From: Actinomycetota bacterium
GTDB taxonomy: Bacteria > Actinomycetota > Thermoleophilia > Gaiellales > Gaiellaceae
Assembly: GCA_003170995.1 (NCBI GenBank)
Contig: PMXT01000144.1
Location: 3,917-16,762, forward strand
Length of the DNA stretch: 12,846 nucleotides
Direction: 5' to 3'
The first letter of the stretch is position 1, and the number at the start of each line of letters is the position of its first letter. Below, in pieces: positions 1 through 6,665 of the stretch. The position numbers were made by a program, and so were the translations under genes. The notes below the pieces were generated by a model. That model saw nothing but the letters and a program-made list of their open reading frames with translations. It searched no databases and had not been told where the DNA came from.

Positions 1-71
1 TGTCGCGTTCGTAGCCGGGGCTACGGGTGCGACCAGGGCCTATCCCGTTAGGGATGTGCTTAGTAGCCCCT
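1..71. other. Intergenic end of the MoxR operon with two small hairpins
   Basis: This short stretch lies downstream of the last gene of the minus-strand operon. It holds two inverted repeats. Positions 11-15 pair with 20-24 (GTAGC/GCTAC, four-base loop), and positions 42-46 pair with 51-55 (ATCCC/GGGAT, loop GTTA). Neither is followed by a T-run in the minus direction, so a classic intrinsic terminator is not supported, although the hairpins could still mark the transcript end. The second hairpin overlaps a 15-bp element that recurs near 11880. No coding sequence is visible. Confidence 0.4.
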
Positions 72-599
72 CTAGCTCCCGGGCGCCCGGCGACGCAACG
101 TGGCGAAGACCGCGACGGCGGCCACTCCACCAGCGATGCCGAGCAACGGAGTCTCAGCAACGCCGTTGAGTACAACCAAGACGGACAGCGCCGTCACGGC
201 TGCAACGGGCGCAAGACGAACGAGGAGCCGATACCGGTACGGCCGCAGCGATGCTGGCTCACCGTCGACCTCCTTGGCGCGCTCCCGCAGCTCCGCGGCG
301 AGCAGCAGGCCCATTCCGGCAAGCGCAGCCGCGACCGCAAGACGCGCGGGCTGGTGGCGCCAGGCGAGCTCCAGCTCGCCTGCGAGAGCGACTAGACCAA
401 CAACACAAGCACTAGTTGTGTCGCGATCACCCTCGAGGCCCCGCGTGCCCACGACGAAGCACCCAAACGTTGCAACCGCGCACACCAAAACCCAGCCCGA
501 CCTGGTCATCAATACCGGCGCCGCGACGACAAGCAGCAACACCCAGGTCGCGGCGATCGTCAGATCGAGATCCGAATCCGTCGTGCGTTGTGTCGGAAT
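72..599 (-). CDS. Six-helix hydrophobic membrane protein, last gene of the MoxR/DUF58 operon
   Basis: I do not recognise the family. From the chosen start the product is 175 residues with about six hydrophobic segments (roughly 13-31, 35-52, 62-80, 86-104, 126-146 and 152-168). A charged Arg/Glu loop around 104-125 and a short basic tail suggest a small integral membrane protein. The gene overlaps the end of the DUF58 gene by about 40 bases, so it is probably translationally coupled to it. The start is uncertain. An ATG at 710 would add 37 residues that look like out-of-frame DUF58 sequence. A GTG at 542 would cut into the first helix. An ATT at 599 has GGGGAGG with a 7-base spacer and gives a clean N-terminus beginning xPTQRTTDSD. 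I prefer the ATT, which is a rare start codon. A membrane role linked to MoxR/DUF58 is inferred from position only. Confidence 0.6.
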   Translation of the reverse strand: MPTQRTTDSDLDLTIAATWVLLLVVAAPVLMTRSGWVLVCAVATFGCFVVGTRGLEGDRDTTSACVVGLVALAGELELAWRHQPARLAVAAALAGMGLLLAAELRERAKEVDGEPASLRPYRYRLLVRLAPVAAVTALSVLVVLNGVAETPLLGIAGGVAAVAVFATLRRRAPGS

Positions 600-1891
600 G
601 CTCTCACCTCCCCGAGCGCTGCCTCGAGCTCCTCGGCGCCTTCCCAGTGCACGATCGGGACGCCCTGGCGCAGGAAGTGCGCCCGCAGTCCGTTGCGCAT
701 TACCTGCCACAGCCGCGAGGCCAACTCATCATCGGCGCTGGCGTTCGCGTGCAGGCTCGCATCCGCGACCACCTCGACGATGATGAGCTCATAGCCGCGG
801 GAGCTGAGCCCGAGCAACACCTCGATGCTGCGCTCGTCGAGCAGCGGCGTCAAGGCGATCACGAGCGCCCGTGGCGAGAGCACGTGCCTCGCGTTCGTGA
901 TCGTGTTCACCCCGCTATCGGGAGCGCACGGGAAGTGGTAACTGGCGGCAGCGGCGACCCGCTTGCCAGAGGTGCGCTTCGCGACCTCAGCCTCGAGCAG
1001 CATCCCGATGATCTTGTGCAACTGGCGCTTCCCCGTACGCAGGTCGATCCACTCGACCCGGCCGCCAAGGTTGATGAGCCCCACACGGTCGCGCTGCGAG
1101 AGCGCGTGGCGGACGAGCGCGCTCGCCGCGCGCACCGCGTCGTCGAACGTCGTACCACCCTCACGCGGCCCGTTTCCGAAGGAGTCGAGCAGGATCGTCA
1201 CGTCCGCGCTGCGCTCTAGCTGGCGATCGTTCGTCTGGAGAGTCCCGCGCCTGGCGGTCGCGCGCCAGTTGATCGAGCGCGGCCGGTCGCCCGGACGATA
1301 ATCGCGAACGTCGGCGAACTCGATGCCATCGCCACGGTCACGCGAGCGCTGATTACCGACGAAGAGCTGCGTCTCCGACGGACGGATGAGCTCATGCAGC
1401 GTCGGCTCCGCCGGGAAGACGCGCAAGAGATGACGCACCGGCAACGCCTGCTCGTGGAGGAGGAGACCGAACGGCGTCCGCGTGCGCAGCGCCGCCGGAC
1501 CGATCTCGACGACGCCCCAGTGGGCGCAGCCGAACCGGCAGGCGACCCGCAGGGGTACGTTCGCCTCCAGCGTGACGGCACCCGGGTTCTGACCCTCGAC
1601 GAGCTCCAACTCGCCCGGCGTTACGAGCAACACCTCGACGCGGCAGCGCTCCTCGGACTCGAGCTCGAGCATCACCTCGAGCTCGTCGCCCTCTACGGCG
1701 CTCTCCGGGAGTGGAAGCAGCCGCGCCCGCACAGCCCGGGGACGCCGCCCCGTGAGATCGACACCGATGACGAGCGCGAACGGCAGACCCAGGAGCACAA
1801 GCTCCGGCCGCGAGAGCAGCAACCCGATCGCGATCGAGAGCGTTGCCGCTGCGGCGTAAACCGGCAGCTTCGAATGTGCGGAGGCGATCAC
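560..1891 (-). CDS. DUF58 domain protein, membrane-anchored, MoxR partner
   Basis: This is a 443-residue DUF58 protein. Two hydrophobic segments near the N-terminus (about 9-27 and 30-46) anchor it. A beta-rich middle part follows, and the signature DUF58 stretch lies at about 197-216, with YRPGD, then RSINW and an Ala-rich ATARR. A von Willebrand A-like fold follows from about 228, starting with the strand VTILLDSFG. DUF58 proteins are usually encoded next to MoxR ATPases and are thought to be their substrates or adaptors. The start is a GTG at 1891 that overlaps the MoxR stop as GTGA; a longer frame from 1981 would run through MoxR coding sequence. The metal-site motif is unusual: the expected Asp-x-Ser-x-Ser reads D236-S-F-G-N. 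Family assignment is firm, but the molecular role is not known. Confidence 0.9.
   Translation of the reverse strand: MIASAHSKLPVYAAAATLSIAIGLLLSRPELVLLGLPFALVIGVDLTGRRPRAVRARLLPLPESAVEGDELEVMLELESEERCRVEVLLVTPGELELVEGQNPGAVTLEANVPLRVACRFGCAHWGVVEIGPAALRTRTPFGLLLHEQALPVRHLLRVFPAEPTLHELIRPSETQLFVGNQRSRDRGDGIEFADVRDYRPGDRPRSINWRATARRGTLQTNDRQLERSADVTILLDSFGNGPREGGTTFDDAVRAASALVRHALSQRDRVGLINLGGRVEWIDLRTGKRQLHKIIGMLLEAEVAKRTSGKRVAAAASYHFPCAPDSGVNTITNARHVLSPRALVIALTPLLDERSIEVLLGLSSRGYELIIVEVVADASLHANASADDELASRLWQVMRNGLRAHFLRQGVPIVHWEGAEELEAALGEVRAFRHNARRIRISI
607..613 (-). promoter_or_regulatory. Strong Shine-Dalgarno inside the DUF58 gene
   Basis: The minus strand reads GGGGAGG here, followed by seven bases (TGAGAGC) and then ATT at 599. 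This is ideal spacing for ribosome binding, and no ATG, GTG or TTG in the correct frame lies close downstream. It is the main reason for placing the start of the six-helix membrane protein at 599. Confidence 0.5.
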
Positions 1892-2856
1892 TGGTTCGCG
1901 ACGGCGTCCTCTGCGGCGGGCGTGGGCACGGCGCCGAGGCACTGCTCGACGATGTCGACCGCCGACACGTGCTGCACCCACAGCTCCGGGCGTAACGTCA
2001 ACCGGTGTGCGAGCGCCGGCACCGCGACCGCCTTCACGTCCTCCGGCGTCACGAAGTCGCGCCCCTCGAGCAGCGCGCGTGCACGCGAGAGCTTCATCAG
2101 CGCGAGGCTCCCACGCGGGCTCGACCCGACGAGCACGCTCGGGCTGCCCCGGGTCGCCTCGACGAGATCGATCATGTAGAGCCCAACCGCCTCGGTTGCG
2201 GCGACCGCCTCGACTGCCCGCTGTAGCTCGAGCACGCCGGCGGCGTCTATCACCTGCGTGAGTTCGATCTCGTCCTGTTCGCGATCAAGGCGGCGCTCGA
2301 GAATCGTCCACTCGTCATCACGGGAGGGGTAGCCGACGCTCGTTCGCAGGATGAAGCGGTCAAGCTGCGCCTCGGGCAGCGGATACGTGCCCTCGTACTC
2401 GATCGGGTTCTGCGTCGCGACGACGAGAAAGGGCGGCTCGAGCTGATAGGTGTGGCCGTCGATCGTGACCTGGCGCTCCTGCATTGCCTCGAGCAGCGCG
2501 GCCTGCGTCTTCGCCGGCGACCGGTTGATCTCGTCGGCGAGCAAGAGATTCGCGAAGATCGGCCCGCGCCGGAAGTCGAACTGCCCCTTGGCCGCATCGA
2601 GCACCGCGGAGCCTGTTATATCCGCGGGCATCAGGTCCGGTGTGAATTGGATGCGAGCGAAGTTGAGCCCGACCGCCTGCGCGAACGAGCGGGCAATCAA
2701 TGTCTTCGCGAGCCCCGGCACGTCCTCCAGGAGAACATGGCCGTTGGCAAGGAACCCGAGGAGCACGAGCTCGAGCACGTCGCGCTTCCCCACGATCGCG
2801 CGCTCCACCTCCTCGAGCAGGAGCTGGCACGAGCGTTGGGCATCGGCAATCGTCAT
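1888..2856 (-). CDS. MoxR-family AAA+ ATPase
   Basis: This 322-residue cytoplasmic ATPase is of the usual MoxR length. Visible motifs are a Walker A-type loop at 44-52 (EDVPGLAKT), Walker B LLLADE at 104-109 followed by the MoxR-typical INRSPAKTQAALLEAMQE, sensor 1 in VVATQNP (N150), and an arginine in GSSPRG (R248) at the sensor 2 region. A C-terminal lid follows. MoxR ATPases hydrolyse ATP to remodel partner proteins, often a von Willebrand A-type or DUF58 protein encoded beside them, as here. The ATG at 2856 overlaps the upstream stop as ATGA, and the 3' end overlaps the DUF58 start as GTGA, so the three genes are translationally coupled. A longer frame from 2967 is rejected because it reads through the upstream gene. 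The specific substrate cannot be told from sequence. Confidence 0.95.
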   Translation of the reverse strand: MTIADAQRSCQLLLEEVERAIVGKRDVLELVLLGFLANGHVLLEDVPGLAKTLIARSFAQAVGLNFARIQFTPDLMPADITGSAVLDAAKGQFDFRRGPIFANLLLADEINRSPAKTQAALLEAMQERQVTIDGHTYQLEPPFLVVATQNPIEYEGTYPLPEAQLDRFILRTSVGYPSRDDEWTILERRLDREQDEIELTQVIDAAGVLELQRAVEAVAATEAVGLYMIDLVEATRGSPSVLVGSSPRGSLALMKLSRARALLEGRDFVTPEDVKAVAVPALAHRLTLRPELWVQHVSAVDIVEQCLGAVPTPAAEDAVANQ

Positions 2857-3374
2857 GAGTTGATCCTCTCGAGGTCGTCTATCAGAAAGCGGAGCTGTTC
2901 TCTCGTCAGGCCAGGATCCGATACGCGGCCGATCGGATCGGTGTGATCGCGCCCGATGAGATCCCACAGCTGTGGGCCAATAAGCGTCCGTATAGCCTCA
3001 GGGTCCTTGCCATAGTCAACGTGTGTGCGCAGTGCCAGCAGGTCTATGACGACCCGGCGCAGGATCGGGCTCAGGTGGACGTGGAGATCGTACGCATTGT
3101 CGGCGAGACGCAGTAGCGCGTGTGTCGGTGGCGGCGGCGGCGCGGGCGCGCGCGCGTTGAGCAGGCGCTCGGCCTCGGCGTAGGGCGACAGGGTCGGGCC
3201 GTTTTCGGTCTCCGGCGTGACGAGTCGCAAAAGAAGCGGCACGGCGACGACAGCGCCGACGATCGCGACCAGGGCGAGGAGCGGCACGAGAGCAGCCTGC
3301 TCGTACCACGCGGCGACTGCGATCCCGGCCACGCAGCCAAGCGCCGCCAGCAAGACAGGAATCAGACGACGGAT
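2853..3374 (-). CDS. Small two-helix membrane protein of the MoxR operon
   Basis: I do not recognise a named family. From the preferred start the product is 173 residues. It has a basic N-terminus, two hydrophobic helices (about 4-22 and 28-50), a linker containing a proline run (about 77-83), and a soluble helical C-terminal part that ends in LIDDLERINS. It lies between the DUF4129 gene and moxR and overlaps both, so it is probably a fixed part of this operon. The start is unclear. The first conventional start is TTG at 3353 (166 residues) with no ribosome binding site in front. GGAGGAGG at 3382-3389 lies seven bases before an in-frame ATC at 3374, giving the natural-looking N-terminus xRRLIPVLLAALG and a 13-base overlap with the upstream gene. 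I favour ATC, an extremely rare start. A CTG at 3365 is a third option. Confidence 0.65.
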   Translation of the reverse strand: MRRLIPVLLAALGCVAGIAVAAWYEQAALVPLLALVAIVGAVVAVPLLLRLVTPETENGPTLSPYAEAERLLNARAPAPPPPPTHALLRLADNAYDLHVHLSPILRRVVIDLLALRTHVDYGKDPEAIRTLIGPQLWDLIGRDHTDPIGRVSDPGLTREQLRFLIDDLERINS

Positions 3375-4168
3375 GCGACGACCTCCTCCCGAATCGCGCT
3401 CAAGGCGTCGATCGCGGCTCCCTTCATGTCGGGCGCGACTGCAGCGGGGCTGAACTTGGCGCGCTCGAAGAGGTCGGTTAGGCGGCGGGCGGCGGGTCCG
3501 CTCACGGACACGGCCTGGAGCACGCGGGCGAGGTACTCGAATGGTGTCTCGGAGCGGCGCTGGTCGATCCCGAGCGCGCCGAGCCCGAGTTCCATGCGCG
3601 CGTAAGCCGCGATCACCGCCTTGCGCGAATCCGGTTCCCGGCGCAGGTCCTCGAGAGTGTCGCCAAGCAGCGAGTAAACCCGCCGCGCGATGCTCTCGGG
3701 CTTAGGCGCCGGCTCCGGCGCGATGCTCGTCAGCGGTAGCGCCGGCTTGCGCTTCCGAAGTACGAGCGCGAGAACGACGCCGGCGCCCGCGAGCAGCGCG
3801 AGAACCAGCAGGACGATTCCGATCTCCATCAGCAATCCGAGGAGATCGAAACTATGTCCGGCAGCACCCCTGGTACCGCCGCCTTTGAGGGTTGGATTTC
3901 GTGACTTCGGGAAGACCGGCAACTTACCGCCGGGGGGGCCCAAGATCCAGAACAGGAAGAGCAAGGCGCCGAGCGCGAGAGCGAAGCCGATGAGACGGAG
4001 GCGATTACTCCGGTCATGGGCGGCGAGCCCCGGTACGAATGCGGCCGGCACGACGATCAGCAGGACGACGACCGACTGCCTGACCGAAAGCCCGTGCGCG
4101 AGCGGATGAGCCGCGCTTGCCGCGAGGACTAGGAAGAGACCGCCTATGATTCCCGAGCGAAGAGCCAA
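3362..4168 (-). CDS. DUF4129 domain membrane protein, first gene of the MoxR operon
   Basis: This is a 268-residue membrane protein. It has hydrophobic helices at about 5-22, 32-50, 58-77 and 112-137, the last followed by a basic RKRK stop-transfer. A Pro/Ala/Glu linker leads to a cytoplasmic C-terminal domain at about 165-262. That domain carries the DUF4129 pattern: RKAVIAAYARME, then RRSETPFEYLARVL, then RRLTDLFERAKFS. DUF4129 proteins are commonly found with MoxR and DUF58 genes. Some longer relatives also carry a transglutaminase-like domain, which is absent here. The only conventional start in the open frame is TTG at 4168. GGTAGG lies 12 bases before it, which is a weak match, so the exact start is less certain than the family. 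The gene heads the five-gene operon after a 195-base gap from pheT. Confidence 0.85.
   Translation of the reverse strand: MALRSGIIGGLFLVLAASAAHPLAHGLSVRQSVVVLLIVVPAAFVPGLAAHDRSNRLRLIGFALALGALLFLFWILGPPGGKLPVFPKSRNPTLKGGGTRGAAGHSFDLLGLLMEIGIVLLVLALLAGAGVVLALVLRKRKPALPLTSIAPEPAPKPESIARRVYSLLGDTLEDLRREPDSRKAVIAAYARMELGLGALGIDQRRSETPFEYLARVLQAVSVSGPAARRLTDLFERAKFSPAAVAPDMKGAAIDALSAIREEVVASVV
3382..3389 (-). promoter_or_regulatory. Strong Shine-Dalgarno GGAGGAGG at the end of the DUF4129 gene
   Basis: On the minus strand GGAGGAGG sits seven bases (TCGTCGC) upstream of an ATC at 3374 that is in frame with the small membrane protein. The nearest conventional start, TTG at 3353, is 28 bases away, too far for normal use. 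The site also encodes Glu-Glu of the DUF4129 protein, so it may be partly fortuitous. Confidence 0.45.
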
Positions 4169-4363
4169 AGCCGTATTGTGCCTACCGAGAGATAGTACGA
4201 ACCCGTAGGAGTGTATTACGTTTTCCTAAGGCCTGCGAGCGACGAAGAGTCGTTTTCCTCTTGCCCGTAAAAGTAGAGAAGAGCTAGCACCGCACTGCGA
4301 AGCAAAGCCGTGCAAGCCGGCAGCGCGAGCCTGGACGAGCAGGGAAGCAAAGTGCGAGGATCG
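4169..4363. other. pheT / DUF4129 intergenic region
   Basis: This 195-base gap separates two minus-strand genes. The half near pheT has a weak stem (GCCG at 4321-4318 pairing with CGGC at 4310-4307, seven-base loop) followed by TTTGC, which could serve as a poor terminator. It also has two copies of a nine-base word, GAAGCAAAG, at 4299-4307 and 4344-4352. The half near the DUF4129 gene is AT-richer and probably carries the operon promoter. No gene or RNA was recognised. Confidence 0.4.
4192..4197 (-). promoter_or_regulatory. Possible -10 box for the MoxR/DUF58 operon
   Basis: The minus strand reads TACTAT here, a good match to the bacterial -10 consensus, 23 bases upstream of the proposed TTG start of the DUF4129 gene. 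The surrounding 60 bases are richer in A and T than the genes around them. No convincing -35 box is present at normal spacing, so the call is tentative. Confidence 0.3.
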
Positions 4364-6664
4364 TTAGCTGCGAAGCGTTGCGCCGAAGCGCTCGCCAAGC
4401 ACCCGCACGATCTTCTCGCGTAGTGCGCCGGCGTCCTCATCCGAGAGCGTTCGCTCGGATGACTGGAAGGCGACCGCAAAGGTGATCGATTTCTTGCCCT
4501 CGCCCACCTGGGGCCCGCGGTAGACGTCGCTGGCATCCATCCGCCGCAGCTCTGCGCCGGTCACCTCACGAGCCGCCTCGATCATCGACCCCGCGGCGAC
4601 CTCCTCGGCGACGACAAAAGAGAGATCCTGCTTCACGGCCGGGTAGGAAATCACGTCCTCGTAGACGACAACGTCACAAGCGACCTCGGCGAGCGCGCCC
4701 AGATCGAGCTCGAACGCCCCCCACTCTCCCGGGGCAAGCTCGGGATGAAGCTCACCAACCCAGCCGGTCTCGCCCACCCGCGCAGCCTCGAGCGGGTGCA
4801 GGAACGGCAGCTCTCTGGCCGGCTCGAAGCTCGGTTCCGGAGCGGCCAGTGCTCGGTAGAGGGCCTCGACGGCGCCCTTCGCCCGCGCGAAGCCTCCCCA
4901 AGTCAGCCCGGCGATGCGCACAGGCTCCGCCGGCAACTCGTCGTCACCCGACAAATAGACATGCGCGATCTCGAACAGCGCGACCTCTTCGTTCCCGGCA
5001 TCGAGGTTGCGCTGGAGCGAGCGGATCAACCCGGCGAGGATGGTCGTGCGCAGAAATGCGTGCTCGGCCGTCAGTGGATCAGGAAGGCGGATCGCCTTCG
5101 GATCGGGATCGCTGTCGACGAGCGAGTAGCTGTAAGCCTCGACGAAGCCGAGGCCGCAGAGCGCGTCTTCGATTCGTCGGCGCAGCCGCTGCTCGCGGGT
5201 CAGTCGCCCCCACATCGCGCGGCGAGCCGGCAGGGTGAAGGGAACCTCGTCGAGATGAACGCGAGCTATCTCCTCGACCAGGTCGATCTCGCGGGTCACG
5301 TCGCGGGTGCGGAAGGTGGGCACGGTCACGGTCCAGTCCTTCGCCACCTCGAAGCCGAATCGCTCGAGCAATCCGCGCTGTTCATCGGCCGGTATCGGCA
5401 CGCCGATCAACTCGTCAGCGCGCTCGGGGCGGAAGGTAATGGACGCCGGCGCGGGCAGCTCGCCCTGAACGTCCACGTGACCGACCCAACGCGCGCCCGA
5501 GAGCTTCACCATCAGCTCCGTCGCCAGCTTCGCCGCCTGCTCGGCGAGATAGGGATCGACACCCTTCTCCCAGCGGTTCGAGCCCTCGGTTCGAAGCTTC
5601 AGACGCTCGGAGCTCTCGAGGATGCCGACCCGCTCGAAGTTGGCCGACTCGAGCAGGATCGAATCGCTCTCCTCGGCGACCTCGCTCTCTTCGCCGCCCA
5701 TGATCCCGGCAATCGCTACCGGTCTCGAGGCATCGGCTATGACCAGGTCGCGCGGATCTAGCTTGCGATCGATACCGTCGAGGGTGCGCATCTGCTCGCC
5801 CGAGTGGGCGCGGCGCACGACGATCCTGCCCTCGGTCAGGCGCGCCAAGTCGAAGGCGTGCAGCGGGTTTCCGAGCGCCAGCATGACGTAGTTGGTGACG
5901 TCGACGACGTTGGAGATCGGGCGCATGCCGGCGCCGCTCAGGCGCGCCTTCAGCCAGGGCGGCGAGGGCCCGATGTTCACGTCGCGGAAGAGGCGCCCGA
6001 CGTAGCGCGGACAGCCCACGAGGTCCTCGACGCTGATCTGCACAGGCTCGTCGGCCAGCAGCTCGGGGTCGGTCCCTGGCGGTGGCGCAAGCTCGAGCCG
6101 GTAGAGAGCGGCGATCTCGCGCGCCAAACCGTAGACAGCCAACAGATCGGGCCGGTTGCCGGTGACTTCGAGCTCCAGGATCGGCTCGCCGAGCGCGAAC
6201 ATATCCGCGAGCGGAGTACCCGGCTCCCAGTCGTTCGGCAGAAGCAGGATGCCCGAGTGATCCTGGCCCAGCTCCAGCTCGCGCTCAGACATGATCATCC
6301 CGTCCGAGGCGGTGCCTCTCAGCTTGACCCGCTCCAGCTTCATCCCGCCGGGGATCACCGCGCCGGGCAGCCCAACCGCGACCGTGGCGCCCGCGCCAAA
6401 GTTCCAGGCCCCGCAGACGATCTGGCGCGGCTCCGGCTCCCCCATGTCGACCTGGCAAAGCTGCAATCGATCGGCGTTCGGATGCTTCTCCGCCTCGAGC
6501 ACGCGCCCGACGCGGAAGCGATCGAAGTTGCCGTCCAAATCGGCGACGCCGCGCCAGGAGACGCGCTCGACCTCGACGCTGGTGACAGCGAGGCGGTCGG
6601 CTAGCTCCTCGACCGCGATCGCGACCGGGACGTACTCACGAAGCCAGCTGTAGGGAACTTTCAT
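4364..6664 (-). CDS. pheT: Phenylalanine--tRNA ligase beta subunit
   Basis: This is the beta subunit of the (alpha-beta)2 phenylalanyl-tRNA synthetase, 766 residues, within the usual bacterial length. Domains in order are an N-terminal segment starting MKVPYSWLREYV, an EMAP/OB-type tRNA-binding domain at about 40-150 (HPNADRLQLCQVD), the B3/B4 region at about 210-390 (ISNVVDVTNYVM, NPLHAFD), the B5 region, the catalytic-like core at about 490-670, and a C-terminal anticodon-binding ferredoxin-fold domain at about 672-766 (YPAVKQDLSFVV). B3/B4 houses the editing site that removes mischarged Tyr in this family. The ATG at 6664 lies one base after the pheS stop, so the pair is co-translated. An open frame continuing upstream to 6907 is only pheS read out of frame. 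All expected domains are present and nothing suggests damage. Confidence 0.98.
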   Translation of the reverse strand: MKVPYSWLREYVPVAIAVEELADRLAVTSVEVERVSWRGVADLDGNFDRFRVGRVLEAEKHPNADRLQLCQVDMGEPEPRQIVCGAWNFGAGATVAVGLPGAVIPGGMKLERVKLRGTASDGMIMSERELELGQDHSGILLLPNDWEPGTPLADMFALGEPILELEVTGNRPDLLAVYGLAREIAALYRLELAPPPGTDPELLADEPVQISVEDLVGCPRYVGRLFRDVNIGPSPPWLKARLSGAGMRPISNVVDVTNYVMLALGNPLHAFDLARLTEGRIVVRRAHSGEQMRTLDGIDRKLDPRDLVIADASRPVAIAGIMGGEESEVAEESDSILLESANFERVGILESSERLKLRTEGSNRWEKGVDPYLAEQAAKLATELMVKLSGARWVGHVDVQGELPAPASITFRPERADELIGVPIPADEQRGLLERFGFEVAKDWTVTVPTFRTRDVTREIDLVEEIARVHLDEVPFTLPARRAMWGRLTREQRLRRRIEDALCGLGFVEAYSYSLVDSDPDPKAIRLPDPLTAEHAFLRTTILAGLIRSLQRNLDAGNEEVALFEIAHVYLSGDDELPAEPVRIAGLTWGGFARAKGAVEALYRALAAPEPSFEPARELPFLHPLEAARVGETGWVGELHPELAPGEWGAFELDLGALAEVACDVVVYEDVISYPAVKQDLSFVVAEEVAAGSMIEAAREVTGAELRRMDASDVYRGPQVGEGKKSITFAVAFQSSERTLSDEDAGALREKIVRVLGERFGATLRS

Positions 6665-6665
6665 C

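Noticed and set aside
416..2179. Plus-strand open frames opposite DUF58 and MoxR genes
   Set aside because: Arg/Ser/Pro-rich shadow composition with no ribosome binding site or domain; the minus-strand genes explain the region.
4240..4256. Terminator-like hairpin CGAC-GAAGA-GTCG followed by TTTT on the plus strand
   Set aside because: Only four base pairs, and no plus-strand gene transcribes toward it; on the minus strand there is no T-run.
4745..6604. Long plus-strand open frames opposite pheT (4745-5761 and 5804-6604)
   Set aside because: They are antisense to a fully intact pheT, lack recognisable domains, and long antisense frames are expected in GC-rich genes.
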